The notes under the pieces are model-generated. The model saw only the letters and a program-made list of their open reading frames with translations. It ran no database searches and was not told the origin of the DNA. Made by a program: the position numbers and the translations under genes. Shown piece by piece: positions 9,861-19,800 of a stretch of 64,000 nt of DNA. The stretch covers positions 1,857,001 to 1,921,000 of the forward strand of contig NZ_CP085167.1 of NCBI RefSeq assembly GCF_022788715.1, written 5' to 3'. Every line of letters starts with the position of its first letter. Positions within the stretch are counted from its first letter, which is position 1. This DNA is from Sulfitobacter sp. DSM 110093 (GTDB lineage: Bacteria; Pseudomonadota; Alphaproteobacteria; Rhodobacterales; Rhodobacteraceae).

Positions 9861-9926
9861 CGCGCATTGACGTGGGGCCCGATAACAGCAAAACACAGCG
9901 CAAGAGATTGGAATGGGAGAAGACCG

Positions 9927-11105
9927 ATGGGCTGGAAATCACTGGACGACATGGACCTGAACGCCAAGCGCGTACTGCTGCGGGTCGACATCAACGTACC
10001 CGTAGAGGATGGCCGCGTGACCGATGCCACAAGGATCGAACGGATCGTGCCCACGGTGAACGACATTCTCTCGCGCGGTGGCAAGGTGACGCTACTGGCG
10101 CATTTCGGGCGACCTAAGGGCAAGGTTGTCGAGGAGATGAGCCTAAAACAGGTCCTTCCCGCACTGGAAAACGCTTTGGGTCGTGACGTGGCCTTTGTCC
10201 CGTCGCTTGAGGCCGCAGTTGGGGCGCAGGATGATCTGCAACTCATGGAAAACATTCGGTTCTACCCAGGTGAAGAAGCGAATGATGCAGAGTTTGCCCA
10301 ACGCCTTGCTGATCTGGGTGATGTCTATTGCAACGACGCCTTCTCGGCTGCGCACCGCGCCCATGCATCGACGGAAGCGCTGGCGCGGCTGCTGCCCGCC
10401 TGCGCGGGCCGTTTGATGCAAGCAGAGCTTTCGGCGTTAGAGGCGGCTTTGGCCAAGCCAGAGCGCCCGGTGGGTGCCGTTGTTGGCGGCGCCAAGGTCT
10501 CGACCAAGATCGCGTTGCTGGAAAACCTCGTGAACCGATTGGATGTGCTGGTGATCGGCGGCGGCATGGCGAACACATTCCTCGCCGCACTTGGCGCAGA
10601 TTTGGGCAAATCCTTAGAAGAGCCTGACTATTACAGCACCGCCAAAGATATCATGGCGCAGGCGGACAAGGCGGGTTGCCGGGTGATCTTGCCCGTTGAC
10701 GGTTTGGTCGCGCGCGACTTTGCCAAAGGTGCCGCGCATGAGGTGGCCCAATTGGGCCCCGACGCGAAATTGGCCGCCGATCAAATGGTGCTGGATGCGG
10801 GCCCCGATACTGTCGCCCTCGTTGAGGCCGCTTTTGCCGGGCTGCGCACGCTGATCTGGAACGGGCCAATGGGGGCCTTTGAGATCCCGCCGTTCGACAC
10901 TGCCACTGTTGCTGCCGCCCGCGCGGCGGCTCAGCAAACCCGCGATGGCACGCTGACCTCGGTTGCGGGCGGTGGTGACACGGTTGCGGCACTTAACCAA
11001 GCCGGTGTGGCGGATGACTTTACCTATATCTCCACCGCGGGGGGCGCGTTCCTGGAATGGATGGAAGGCAAAACCCTGCCCGGCGTCGCCGCATTGGGCG
11101 GATAA
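9927..11105 (+). CDS. pgk: Phosphoglycerate kinase
   Basis: 392 residues from the ATG at 9927, which has GGGAGAAG upstream; the frame is open 25 codons further but without homology. The enzyme transfers phosphate between 1,3-bisphosphoglycerate and ADP in glycolysis and gluconeogenesis. Family marks are [16 protein letters not shown] at the start, [27 protein letters not shown], the [11 protein letters not shown] nucleotide region, [10 protein letters not shown], and [14 protein letters not shown] near the end. Length and motifs are normal. It stands alone, divergent from the cyclophilin pair. Confidence 0.97.
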   Translation: MGWKSLDDMDLNAKRVLLRVDINVPVEDGRVTDATRIERIVPTVNDILSRGGKVTLLAHFGRPKGKVVEEMSLKQVLPALENALGRDVAFVPSLEAAVGAQDDLQLMENIRFYPGEEANDAEFAQRLADLGDVYCNDAFSAAHRAHASTEALARLLPACAGRLMQAELSALEAALAKPERPVGAVVGGAKVSTKIALLENLVNRLDVLVIGGGMANTFLAALGADLGKSLEEPDYYSTAKDIMAQADKAGCRVILPVDGLVARDFAKGAAHEVAQLGPDAKLAADQMVLDAGPDTVALVEAAFAGLRTLIWNGPMGAFEIPPFDTATVAAARAAAQQTRDGTLTSVAGGGDTVAALNQAGVADDFTYISTAGGAFLEWMEGKTLPGVAALGG

Positions 11106-11225
11106 GTCACGCCTGCCAAAAAACAGGTTAAATTCCTATGGCATAGGCGCGCAAGGGGTTCCCCTGAGCGAATCGCCTGTGTCATAAAGGTTTCACGCCC
11201 GTTAAGAGGCGACAGAGGCAGACAC

Positions 11226-11525
11226 ATGACGCGCACCACCCGCCCCGCATTCGGCACCTTACTGTTCTTCGCGATTGCCTTCGCGTTGAGCCTGTATTTC
11301 ACCTTTGCCGCCGTGCAGGGTGATTTTGGCCTGTTCCGCCGGACCGAGATCGTGGCCGAGAACCAAAAGCTAGGCGCGCGGCTGGAAGAAGTTCGGGCCG
11401 AGGTGGCTCGGATGGAAAACCTCACCAAGCGCCTGTCTGACGATTACCTAGACCTTGATCTGTTGGACGAGCGTGCCCGCAAGGTTCTGGGTATGGTCCG
11501 CACCGACGAGATCGTCATCCGCTAA
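11226..11525 (+). CDS. Septum formation initiator family protein (FtsB/DivIC-like)
   Basis: 99 residues: a short cytoplasmic tail, one membrane helix (about 10-28), a periplasmic coiled coil (about 42-75, containing EIVAENQKLGARLEEVRAEV) and a conserved end DLLDERARKVLGMVRTDEIV. This is the bitopic layout of FtsB/DivIC, a link between early and late division proteins. The position just before pdhA is usual in alphaproteobacteria as far as I recall. It is small but strongly typical. Confidence 0.88.
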   Translation: MTRTTRPAFGTLLFFAIAFALSLYFTFAAVQGDFGLFRRTEIVAENQKLGARLEEVRAEVARMENLTKRLSDDYLDLDLLDERARKVLGMVRTDEIVIR

Positions 11526-11651
11526 ACGCTCCCTACCCCCACGATGGGGTTGCAATTCATTCTCTCTTCTGGCCCACTTTGGCTTGCCAGAACTGGCCTG
11601 CGCGCCAGTTTACAAAGTCTCTCGCAATCCATTCAGGAATGCGTTAGGGAA

Positions 11652-11669
11652 TAGTTTAACGCTAAACTA
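11652..11669. promoter_or_regulatory. Palindrome TAGTTTA-acgc-TAAACTA upstream of pdhA
   Basis: A perfect 7-base-pair inverted repeat with a 4-base spacer ends 38 bases before the pdhA ATG. It could be an operator of the pdh operon or a small hairpin (CTTTT follows). The stem is AT-rich in a GC-rich genome, which favours a protein-binding site. The regulator is unknown. Confidence 0.4.
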
Positions 11670-11707
11670 CTTTTGGCATCTGACCAGAGCCGACGGAGGA
11701 GACGTCC

Positions 11708-12721
11708 ATGGCCGTGAAGAAATCGAGCAAGAAACCCAATGTCTCTGCGGAGGAGTTAAGCAACTATTACCGCGACATGCTGCTGATCCGGCGGTTCGAA
11801 GAGAAAGCCGGGCAACTTTACGGCATGGGGCTGATCGGCGGGTTCTGCCACCTTTATATCGGCCAAGAAGCGGTTGTTGTCGGACTTGAAGCTGCGGCTG
11901 AGGAAGGCGACAAACGCGTCACCTCCTATCGCGACCACGGGCATATGTTGGCCTGCGGCATGGACCCAAACGGCGTCATGGCCGAGCTGACGGGCCGCGA
12001 GGGCGGTTATTCCAAGGGCAAGGGCGGCTCGATGCATATGTTCTCGAAAGAGAAGCATTTCTACGGTGGCCACGGTATTGTTGCGGCGCAGGTGCCTCTG
12101 GGTGCCGGTTTGGCCTTTGCCGACCAGTATAAAGGCAACGGGCGCGTCACCTTCACCTATTTCGGCGATGGTGCGGCGAACCAAGGCCAGGTCTATGAGA
12201 CTTTTAACATGGCCGCGCTTTGGAAACTGCCGGTGATCTTTGTCATCGAAAACAACCAATACGCTATGGGCACCTCGCAGCAGCGCTCGACCTCCTCGGC
12301 CGAAATCTGGGAGCGCGGCAAGGCCTTTGGCATTCCCGGTGAAGCTGTCGACGGTATGGACGTGCTGGCGGTGAAAGAGGCTGGTCAAAAGGCCGTTGCC
12401 CACGCCCGCGAGAATGGACCGTATATTCTTGAGATCAAGACCTACCGTTACCGCGGCCACTCCATGTCGGACCCCGCGAAATACCGCACCCGGGAAGAGG
12501 TCCAGAAGATGCGCGACGAGCGTGACCCGATTGAATCGGTGCGCACCCTGCTGCTCGAAGGCAATCACGCCACCGAAGACGACCTCAAGGCCATCGACAA
12601 AGAGATCAAGAAGATCGTGAACGAGAGCGCCGATTTCGCCAAGGAAAGCCCCGAGCCCGCGCTCGAAGAGCTTTGGACAGACATCTACGCAACCGAAGTT
12701 CCGCAGGAGGCCGAAGCCTGA
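11708..12721 (+). CDS. pdhA: Pyruvate dehydrogenase E1 component, alpha subunit
   Basis: 337 residues. This subunit binds thiamine diphosphate with E1-beta and decarboxylates pyruvate for transfer to E2. The cofactor motif starts at GDGAANQG (residues 153-160) and closes with the asparagines of VIENNQYAMG (about 179-187). The regulatory-loop region YRYRGHSMSDPAKYRTREE is conserved. Strong ribosome site GGAGGAGACGTCC. The stop codon overlaps the next start by one base (TGATG), so the VOC gene is translationally coupled to it. Confidence 0.97.
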   Translation: MAVKKSSKKPNVSAEELSNYYRDMLLIRRFEEKAGQLYGMGLIGGFCHLYIGQEAVVVGLEAAAEEGDKRVTSYRDHGHMLACGMDPNGVMAELTGREGGYSKGKGGSMHMFSKEKHFYGGHGIVAAQVPLGAGLAFADQYKGNGRVTFTYFGDGAANQGQVYETFNMAALWKLPVIFVIENNQYAMGTSQQRSTSSAEIWERGKAFGIPGEAVDGMDVLAVKEAGQKAVAHARENGPYILEIKTYRYRGHSMSDPAKYRTREEVQKMRDERDPIESVRTLLLEGNHATEDDLKAIDKEIKKIVNESADFAKESPEPALEELWTDIYATEVPQEAEA

Positions 12722-13107
12722 TGCCGCATTTCGAGATCCACGCAAGCGATGTCGCGGCGGCCAAAACCTTCTATGCTGGATTGTTCGGTTGGGAATTTTC
12801 CCCCATGCAAGGGGGCGAAGACGCTTCCTATCAACTGATCGAAGGCCGGGACATCGGCATGGGCAAAGGCCTGACCGGTGGAATAATGACGCGCGGTGAC
12901 GCGACCCCTGCCGCTGGCGGCCCGATCCGCGGCGGCACAATGACTTTTGAGGTCGAAGACTGTGACGCCCGCTATCGCTGGGCGCTTGATAACGGCGGGG
13001 CCGAGGCCCTTCCCCCCACAGATTTTCCGGGCATCGGCCGCTGCGCCTATGTCGAGGACGGCCAAGGCAACGTCGTCGGAATGATTACTCCTGCGGAGAA
13101 AAACTGA
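12721..13107 (+). CDS. VOC superfamily (glyoxalase/bleomycin-resistance-like) protein inside the pdh operon
   Basis: 128 residues from the ATG overlapping the pdhA stop. It has the VOC beta-alpha-beta-beta-beta pattern: [20 protein letters not shown] at the start, the F-G-W-E-F strand, a Gly/Pro-rich middle ([17 protein letters not shown]), and [19 protein letters not shown] at the end. It resembles the small VOC proteins annotated as glyoxalase-like; substrate unknown. It lies between pdhA and pdhB with almost no spacing on either side, so it is made with the E1 subunits. Handling a reactive carbonyl by-product of pyruvate metabolism is conceivable but is only inference. Confidence 0.88.
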   Translation: MPHFEIHASDVAAAKTFYAGLFGWEFSPMQGGEDASYQLIEGRDIGMGKGLTGGIMTRGDATPAAGGPIRGGTMTFEVEDCDARYRWALDNGGAEALPPTDFPGIGRCAYVEDGQGNVVGMITPAEKN

Positions 13108-13108
13108 T

Positions 13109-14500
13109 ATGGCAACCGAAATTCTTATGCCCGCCCTCAGCCCTACCATGGAAGAAGGCACGCTGGCCAAATGGCTGGTCAAGGAAGGCGATGAAGTCTC
13201 TTCTGGTGACATTCTGGCCGAGATCGAAACCGACAAGGCCACAATGGAATTCGAAGCCGTGGACGAAGGCACCATCGGCAAAATCCTGATCGAGGAAGGC
13301 ACCGAAGGCGTGAAGGTGAACACCGCCATCGCCGTTCTGCTGGAAGAAGGCGAAAGCGCCGACGATATCGACAGCGCGAAATCTGCGCCTGCCGAGGACA
13401 AAGGCGAGGACGCCAAGCCCGCGCAGGCCAAATCCTCGGACGACGATCGCGAGCCCCCCGCCGAGGGCAAGAAACAGCCCGAGCCCGACACCAGCCCCGA
13501 CTGGCCCGAAGGCACGGCGATGAAGCAACAGACCGTTCGCGAAGCGCTGCGCGACGCCATGGCCGAAGAAATGCGCCGCGATGAGGATGTCTTCCTCATG
13601 GGCGAGGAAGTCGCTGAGTACCAAGGCGCCTATAAGATCACCCAAGGGATGCTGGACGAGTTTGGCCCCAAACGGGTGATCGACACGCCGATTACTGAAC
13701 ATGGGTTTGCGGGCATCGGTGTCGGTGCGGCCTTTGGCGGTCTGCGCCCGATTGTCGAGTTCATGACCTTTAACTTCGCCATGCAAGCGATGGACCAGAT
13801 CATCAACTCCGCGGCCAAGACGCTTTACATGTCCGGCGGTCAGATGGGCGCGCCCATGGTCTTCCGTGGCCCCAACGGCGCGGCGGCCCGCGTCGGTGCA
13901 CAGCACTCTCAGGACTATGCCGCTTGGTTCATGCAGATCCCCGGCCTCAAGGTCGCGATGCCCTATTCGGCGAGCGACTATAAAGGTTTGATGAAAACCG
14001 CGATCCGCGATCCGAACCCGGTGATCTTCCTTGAAAACGAAATCCTCTATGGCCGCAGCTTCGACGTGCCGGATGTTGAGGATTACACCGTACCCTTCGG
14101 CAAGGCCCGCATCTGGCGCGAAGGGTCGGACGTGACCATCGTAAGCTTCGGCATCGGCATGACCTATGCGCTTGAGGCGGCTGAAAAGCTGGCCGAAGAC
14201 GGCATTGAGGCCGAGGTCATCGACCTGCGCACGCTGCGCCCGATGGACACCGACACGATCCTGAAATCGGTTATGAAGACCAACCGCTGCGTCACCGTCG
14301 AAGAAGGCTGGCCGCAGGGTTCGGTCGGCGGCTACATCAGCGGCGTGATCATGCAGGAGGCGTTTGACTACCTCGACGCCCCGGTCATCACCTGCACCGG
14401 CAAGGACGTGCCCATGCCCTATGCCGCCAACCTCGAAAAACACGCGCTGGTCACCACCGATGAGGTGATCGAAGCCGTGCGCAAAGTCACTTACCGGTAA
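13109..14500 (+). CDS. pdhB: Pyruvate dehydrogenase E1 component, beta subunit with N-terminal lipoyl domain
   Basis: 463 residues. An N-terminal lipoyl domain (about 1-80, lipoyl-lysine Lys43 in [12 protein letters not shown]) and a charged, Ala/Pro-rich linker (about 90-130) precede a normal E1-beta body starting near [21 protein letters not shown]1-beta subunits with a lipoyl domain are known in alphaproteobacteria such as Sinorhizobium and Rhodobacter; the extra arm can carry acetyl groups alongside E2. The lipoyl part is nearly identical to that of the next gene. Confidence 0.96.
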   Translation: MATEILMPALSPTMEEGTLAKWLVKEGDEVSSGDILAEIETDKATMEFEAVDEGTIGKILIEEGTEGVKVNTAIAVLLEEGESADDIDSAKSAPAEDKGEDAKPAQAKSSDDDREPPAEGKKQPEPDTSPDWPEGTAMKQQTVREALRDAMAEEMRRDEDVFLMGEEVAEYQGAYKITQGMLDEFGPKRVIDTPITEHGFAGIGVGAAFGGLRPIVEFMTFNFAMQAMDQIINSAAKTLYMSGGQMGAPMVFRGPNGAAARVGAQHSQDYAAWFMQIPGLKVAMPYSASDYKGLMKTAIRDPNPVIFLENEILYGRSFDVPDVEDYTVPFGKARIWREGSDVTIVSFGIGMTYALEAAEKLAEDGIEAEVIDLRTLRPMDTDTILKSVMKTNRCVTVEEGWPQGSVGGYISGVIMQEAFDYLDAPVITCTGKDVPMPYAANLEKHALVTTDEVIEAVRKVTYR

Positions 14501-14510
14501 GGAGCGGATC

Positions 14511-15866
14511 ATGCCCACAGAAATTCTCATGCCCGCCCTGTCCCCCACGATGGAGGAAGGCACGCTCGCCAAGTGGTTGGTCAAGGAAGGTGATGAGGTC
14601 GCCTCGGGCGACATCCTCGCCGAGATCGAGACTGACAAGGCCACGATGGAGTTCGAAGCCGTCGACGAAGGCACCATCGGAAAAATCCTGATTGAGGAAG
14701 GTAGCGAGGGCGTGAAGGTGAACACACCGATCGCCGTGCTGCTCGAAGAAGGTGAAAGCGCCGACGATATCGATACATCCGCATCCACCAAGGAAGAAAA
14801 ACCACAGGCCGAGGAAGCGGCCAAAGCAGCCGAAGCCGAGACGCCCGAAGCGGGCTATGGCCGTGGTGCGACGGATGCTAATGACCCCCCGGCCAAGAGC
14901 GACGCCAAAGCCCCCGCCGCCCCCAAGGACGACAAGGGCGAGCGCATTTTCGCCTCCCCCCTCGCCCGCCGGATCGCCGCCGGCAAGGGTTTGGACCTGT
15001 CGCAAATCGAAGGCAGTGGCCCGCGCGGTCGGATCGTCAAAGCGGATGTCGAGAATGCCCAGCCGACTGCGGCGAAATCCGAAGGCGCCGCGCCTGCCAA
15101 AGATGCCGCCCCGGTCGCCCAAGCCGCTGCCACCGGCCCCTCTGCCGATGCAGTCGCCCAGATGTACGAGGGCCGCGAGTACGAGGAAGTCACCCTCAAC
15201 GGCATGCGCAAGACCATCGCCGCGCGCCTTACGGAGGCCAAGCAAACCGTGCCGCATTTCTACCTGCGCCGCGACATTCAGATCGACGCGCTGCTCTCGT
15301 TCCGTGGTGATCTGAACAAGCAACTCGAAGCGCGTGGTGTAAAGCTGTCGGTGAATGACTTCATCATCAAAGCCTGTGCGCTGGCCCTGCAATCGGTGCC
15401 AGATGCTAATGCTGTTTGGGCCGGTGATCGCATCCTGAAGCTCAAGCCCTCGGACGTGGCCGTGGCTGTTGCCATCGAGGGCGGTCTCTTCACGCCGGTC
15501 CTACAGGATGCCGACACCAAATCACTGTCGACCCTCTCGGCGCAAATGAAAGACCTTGCCACCCGCGCACGAGATCGGAAACTTGCGCCGCACGAGTATC
15601 AGGGCGGCAGCTTTGCCATTTCCAACCTCGGTATGTTCGGGATCGACAACTTTGATGCGGTGATTAACCCGCCGCATGGCGCGATCCTTGCTGTCGGTGC
15701 TGGCGTGAAAAGGCCGATCATCGGGAAGGATGGCGAGGTCACTGCGGCCACAGTCATGTCGGTCACCCTTTCGGTCGACCACCGCGTGATCGACGGAGCA
15801 CTTGGCGCGCAGCTTTTGAATGCGATTGTCGAAAACCTCGAAAATCCGATGGTGATGCTGGCCTAA
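14511..15866 (+). CDS. pdhC: Pyruvate dehydrogenase E2, dihydrolipoamide acetyltransferase
   Basis: 451 residues: one lipoyl domain (Lys43), an Ala/Lys/Glu-rich linker, a peripheral subunit-binding domain (about 144-182, [21 protein letters not shown]), a second linker, and the acetyltransferase core ending with the catalytic [11 protein letters not shown] (His424, Asp428). It moves the acetyl group from lipoyl arms to coenzyme A. The gene follows pdhB by 10 bases and is the last of the operon; no E3 (lpd) gene follows. Confidence 0.97.
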   Translation: MPTEILMPALSPTMEEGTLAKWLVKEGDEVASGDILAEIETDKATMEFEAVDEGTIGKILIEEGSEGVKVNTPIAVLLEEGESADDIDTSASTKEEKPQAEEAAKAAEAETPEAGYGRGATDANDPPAKSDAKAPAAPKDDKGERIFASPLARRIAAGKGLDLSQIEGSGPRGRIVKADVENAQPTAAKSEGAAPAKDAAPVAQAAATGPSADAVAQMYEGREYEEVTLNGMRKTIAARLTEAKQTVPHFYLRRDIQIDALLSFRGDLNKQLEARGVKLSVNDFIIKACALALQSVPDANAVWAGDRILKLKPSDVAVAVAIEGGLFTPVLQDADTKSLSTLSAQMKDLATRARDRKLAPHEYQGGSFAISNLGMFGIDNFDAVINPPHGAILAVGAGVKRPIIGKDGEVTAATVMSVTLSVDHRVIDGALGAQLLNAIVENLENPMVMLA

Positions 15867-15888
15867 GGTCGCCACACGTCAAACAAAC

Positions 15889-15915
15889 AAAAGCCGGGGC
15901 ATGCCCCGGCTTTTT
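15889..15915. terminator. Bidirectional terminator between pdhC and cysE
   Basis: AAAGCCGGGGC-at-GCCCCGGCTTT is a perfect inverted repeat, with A-residues before and five T-residues after it. It can stop pdhC transcription on the plus strand and cysE transcription on the minus strand, the two genes being convergent. Confidence 0.93.
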
Positions 15916-15939
15916 CATTTCTAACGATATCCATTGGGC

Positions 15940-16752
15940 TTATTCACTGTCTGGCCCGAAAAGGTGGTTCATCGACATCGACGGCTGGTCACATCCCGCC
16001 TCACCCACGATCCGCGCTGGAATCCCCGCGACGGTTTTGCAGGCAGGCACTGGCTCCAGTACGACCGAGCCCGCAGCGATGCGACTGCAATGGCCGATGG
16101 TGATATTGCCCAACACCTTCGCGCCCGCGCCAATCAACACGCCGTTCCCGATTTTGGGGTGACGGTCCTCTTCTTCCTTGCCGGTCCCGCCGAGGGTCAC
16201 TGAATGCAGCATCGAGACGTTGTCGCCAACCACCGCCGTCTCACCAATGACGATGGAGTGCGCGTGATCGATCATAATGCCCTTGCCCATCTTGGCCGCC
16301 GGGTGGATATCAACGCCAAAAATCTCGCTCACCCGCATTTGGATAAAATAGGCCAAGTCGCGTTTCCCCTTGGCATAGAGGTGATGGCCAACCCGGTACG
16401 CCTGCACCGCCTGATACCCTTTGAAATATAGGATCGGCTGCAACAGCCGATGGCAGGCGGGATCGCGGTCATAGATCGCCACCAAATCAGCGCGTGCTGC
16501 GGCGACGAGGTCGGGGTCTTCGGCATAGGCTTCTTCTACCATTTCGCGCACGACCATCATCGACATCTCATTCGACGACAGCTTCGCAGCGATCCGGTAG
16601 GAAAGCGCGTTCTCGATTGATTTATGGTGAAGGATACAGGCGTGAACAAAGCCGCCGATCAACGGCTCATCACGCACCGCATCTTCGGCTTCTTGCTGAA
16701 TTTGGTCCCACACCGGGTCCACTTTCGAGATATTTCTGCGTGTCTGTGCCAT
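15940..16752 (-). CDS. cysE: Serine O-acetyltransferase
   Basis: 270 residues, normal for CysE. It acetylates serine with acetyl-CoA as the first step of cysteine synthesis. The N-terminal helical part is followed by the left-handed beta-helix of hexapeptide repeats, with HPAAKMGKGIMIDHAHSIVI carrying the active-site histidine region and SVTLGGTGKEEEDRHPKIG, the loop near the active site. It lies 98 bases downstream of the last GTA gene on the same strand; I recall cysE in this place beside GTA clusters of other Rhodobacterales. Confidence 0.96.
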   Translation of the reverse strand: MAQTRRNISKVDPVWDQIQQEAEDAVRDEPLIGGFVHACILHHKSIENALSYRIAAKLSSNEMSMMVVREMVEEAYAEDPDLVAAARADLVAIYDRDPACHRLLQPILYFKGYQAVQAYRVGHHLYAKGKRDLAYFIQMRVSEIFGVDIHPAAKMGKGIMIDHAHSIVIGETAVVGDNVSMLHSVTLGGTGKEEEDRHPKIGNGVLIGAGAKVLGNITIGHCSRIAAGSVVLEPVPACKTVAGIPARIVGEAGCDQPSMSMNHLFGPDSE

Positions 16753-16850
16753 GTCACGGGCTCCTTCACTCTGCCGCTAGGGTAGCTCATGCAATAGCGC
16801 AGGACCATTTGTAAATCCGCACATGCTCAAAATCGTGATAACGCGCGGGC

Positions 16851-19800
16851 TTAGCTCGGCACCGCAAGGCGCGTTGCCAACCCCGCGCCATAGGTTGCAG
16901 AAACCTGCGCGACCGTGACCTCGAATGTACCGCTGATACCATCGCTTGCTTGCGCGGCACGGCTGTAGGTCCAAGTGGGCGCATTAAGCAGCACTTCTCG
17001 CAGTTGCTCCGTGCCATCAAAGACCCGTAGAAGGTATTGCTCGTTCTCCTCACCAAGCGGCACCTCCGGCCCCTCCCATGGATCGCCGTCAATGCGTGTC
17101 CGACGCACCCAACTGATCGCGATGTCGTCATTCGGCGCGACTTTTGCGCGCAGATGGCAAGGGCTGAAGGGGCGCAGGCCGTTCCCGTCAAAGGCTTGAA
17201 CCTGGTGCACATAGGACGGATCATCCACAGGTCGCCGTGCCGGGCCAATCCGGTAGTGCTGCGCCACCCGCCGCAAATGTGGGCTGAGTTCAACTTGTTG
17301 CGGCGTGCCGTTCATCAAGACAAAAGTCGACCCCGCAGGCCAAACCTCCGGCATCAACCCATCGCTGCCCGCCTGCCCGCGCAAACGGCCCTTGAGCCAA
17401 TAGGTCAGCGGAGCGACAAGCTGCGCCTCCTGAAACTGAAACAACTCCCAATTGCCGGTACTGCCATCACCAATGGCGGCAAGGTTCGCTCCATTCAACA
17501 GCGCCTCCTTACTAACCGATTCAAGCGTGCCACTGGTCAGTTCAACCTCCAGCACCGACCCCGCATCCGGCAGCCCGGGACGCGCCAAATAAAGCGGCGA
17601 TCGTGTGACGCCTATGATCGATCGGCTGGGCACAATCGCGTTAAGCGCGTAATTTGCATCCACCGTCGAGCGATAGACCGCGACGGATCCCGGCCAAGGC
17701 GCCGCGGTAACAGCGAGATGCGGCGCATGTGGCACTTCATCACCCCGCATTAGTGGCAAATCCATAAATTGGGGCCAAACGGGCAGCGGAGGTACAAAAG
17801 GCCGCAGGCTTGCCAGCTCTTCCTCAAGCGGTGCGGGATCATAGACTTCGGGTTCGATCCGGGTGGCCTCTATCAGCATGGCGCCGACCTGTTCAACGCG
17901 GTCAATCCGGTAGCGCCCCGGCCCCTCTGCGCCGTCGCCCGGCAGTTCGATCACATCCCCAGCACCCACAGTCATCTGCGACGGCGGCAGAGATAGCCGT
18001 AACGTTTCGCGTGCGATGCGCGCTTCGGTCAGCCAACGTTCGGCCACCTGCCGCCCCTCGCCGCGTGTCAGCGCCATGTTTAGCTCGGTGCCGCTTACCG
18101 CGTGGGTCGCCTCATCCGCCAGAACCGCCTCTTCCGAGATCGCGTCGAAATCCGCATCTGCCTGAACAAAACGCAATCGCACGCGCCCCGAAACCTCGGC
18201 CTCGGCCTCGCGCAACTGTTCGGTCAAACCATCAAGGTCAGGGCTTACGGCTAACCGATCACGGTCAATTGGCACTGCATTCGCCCCATCTCGCAGACGG
18301 AAGTGCAGCACGCCATTGCGTTCAATCGCGTCGAAGCCATAGCGCAGCATAAGCGGTTGCAACGCCGCGCGCGCTTCGCTGACCTGGGTCACCGCATAGC
18401 CGCGCACATAGCCAAACAGCTGTGACGTATCGAAATGCTCCACCCCCGCTCTGCGGCAAATCTCACTCACAACCGAAGCGAGCGACCGTGCCGAGGCACG
18501 CCCGTTCAGCCAATGTCCTCGGCTGTAATTCTCGCCATCACTCCAAAGATCGACGTTATTGGGAAAGAACGGAAAGGGCCGCGTATCCCACGCCCAGACA
18601 AACGCCCGGGACATATCAAGCATCGGCCCGCCATATTCCGTTGAGGTCGGGTTACGCGCAGGATCGCGCCAGTAAGCTGAAATTGCACGCAGATACTGCA
18701 TCTGCATCAGGTCGTCCCGCGCGCCCGTGGAATAATGCGGCAATGCGCTTTCCGAACTCTTCTGATCAAGAAATTTATTGGGCTGGTTCGCCCCTTTGTT
18801 GATCGCGGCACATCCATATTCTGTAAACCAAATCGGTTTGGACATCGGCTGCCAGTCCGTTGGCGCGGCTTGGCGCTCTCCGCCTATGCGCTGATGGTGA
18901 TGGTTCTCCCACCAATTTCGCAGGTCTTTATAGCGGTAAACCCAAGGTTCATCATGTGCCCCATCCGTAATCAGCGTGCGGAACTGTGCGGCGCGGGCTT
19001 CTGGCGAATGGTAGTACCAGTCATAGCCCTCGCCACCTTCGATGTTGGATTGCAGATCACCGACATCATAGATGGCGGGCCATTGCGCTCCATCCAGATG
19101 CCCCGCCTCATCCCGCCAATCGGCCAGCGGCATATAATTGTCGATACCAATGAAATCGATGTTCTCGTCAGCCCAAAGCGGATCAAGATGGAAGTAAAGA
19201 TCGCCGCTGCCATCCTGTGGCTGATAGCCGAAATACTCAGACCAGTCAGCGGCATAGCTGATCTTGACCTCTGGCCCCAACAATGCACGCACCTCTCGCG
19301 CCAGCATCCGCAATGCCACCACAGCGGGAAAACTATTCGCCGCCCCACGTATCTGCGTGAGTCCCCGCATTTCCGAGGAAATGCAAAAGGCCTCAACCCC
19401 ACCTGCCGCTGCGCAAAGCGCCGCGTAATGTAGAGTAAACCGCGAAAGGGTCCATTCCTCAGGGCCATTGTAGCTTACCGTGCCCTGCGTAACCGCAAAG
19501 TCCGCCGCCGTGACACTGCCAAAGAAGGCGCTTACCTCTGCCTCTGCCGTTACCGTGCCATCCGGGCTGCCAGGGCGCCCCGGTGCCGCCGAGAGGGTGA
19601 TCCGCCCCCGCCATGGCAGACGCGGCTGGTCATCCGCATCACTGTAGGGATCCGGCAAGCCGTTGTCTTCGGTTTGATCCATCAAGATGAACGGGTAGAA
19701 CATCACTGCCTTGCCCGCCGATTTGAGCGCTTGGATGGCCTCGATCACCGCCGCATCCGCAGGCGTTCCGCCATAGATCGGACGCTCATTCTGCTGGGCG

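Noticed and set aside
13085..14824. Minus-strand open frame of 579 codons over pdhB/pdhC
   Set aside because: It is antisense to two well-identified genes, and its repeat-like look comes from the duplicated lipoyl domains.
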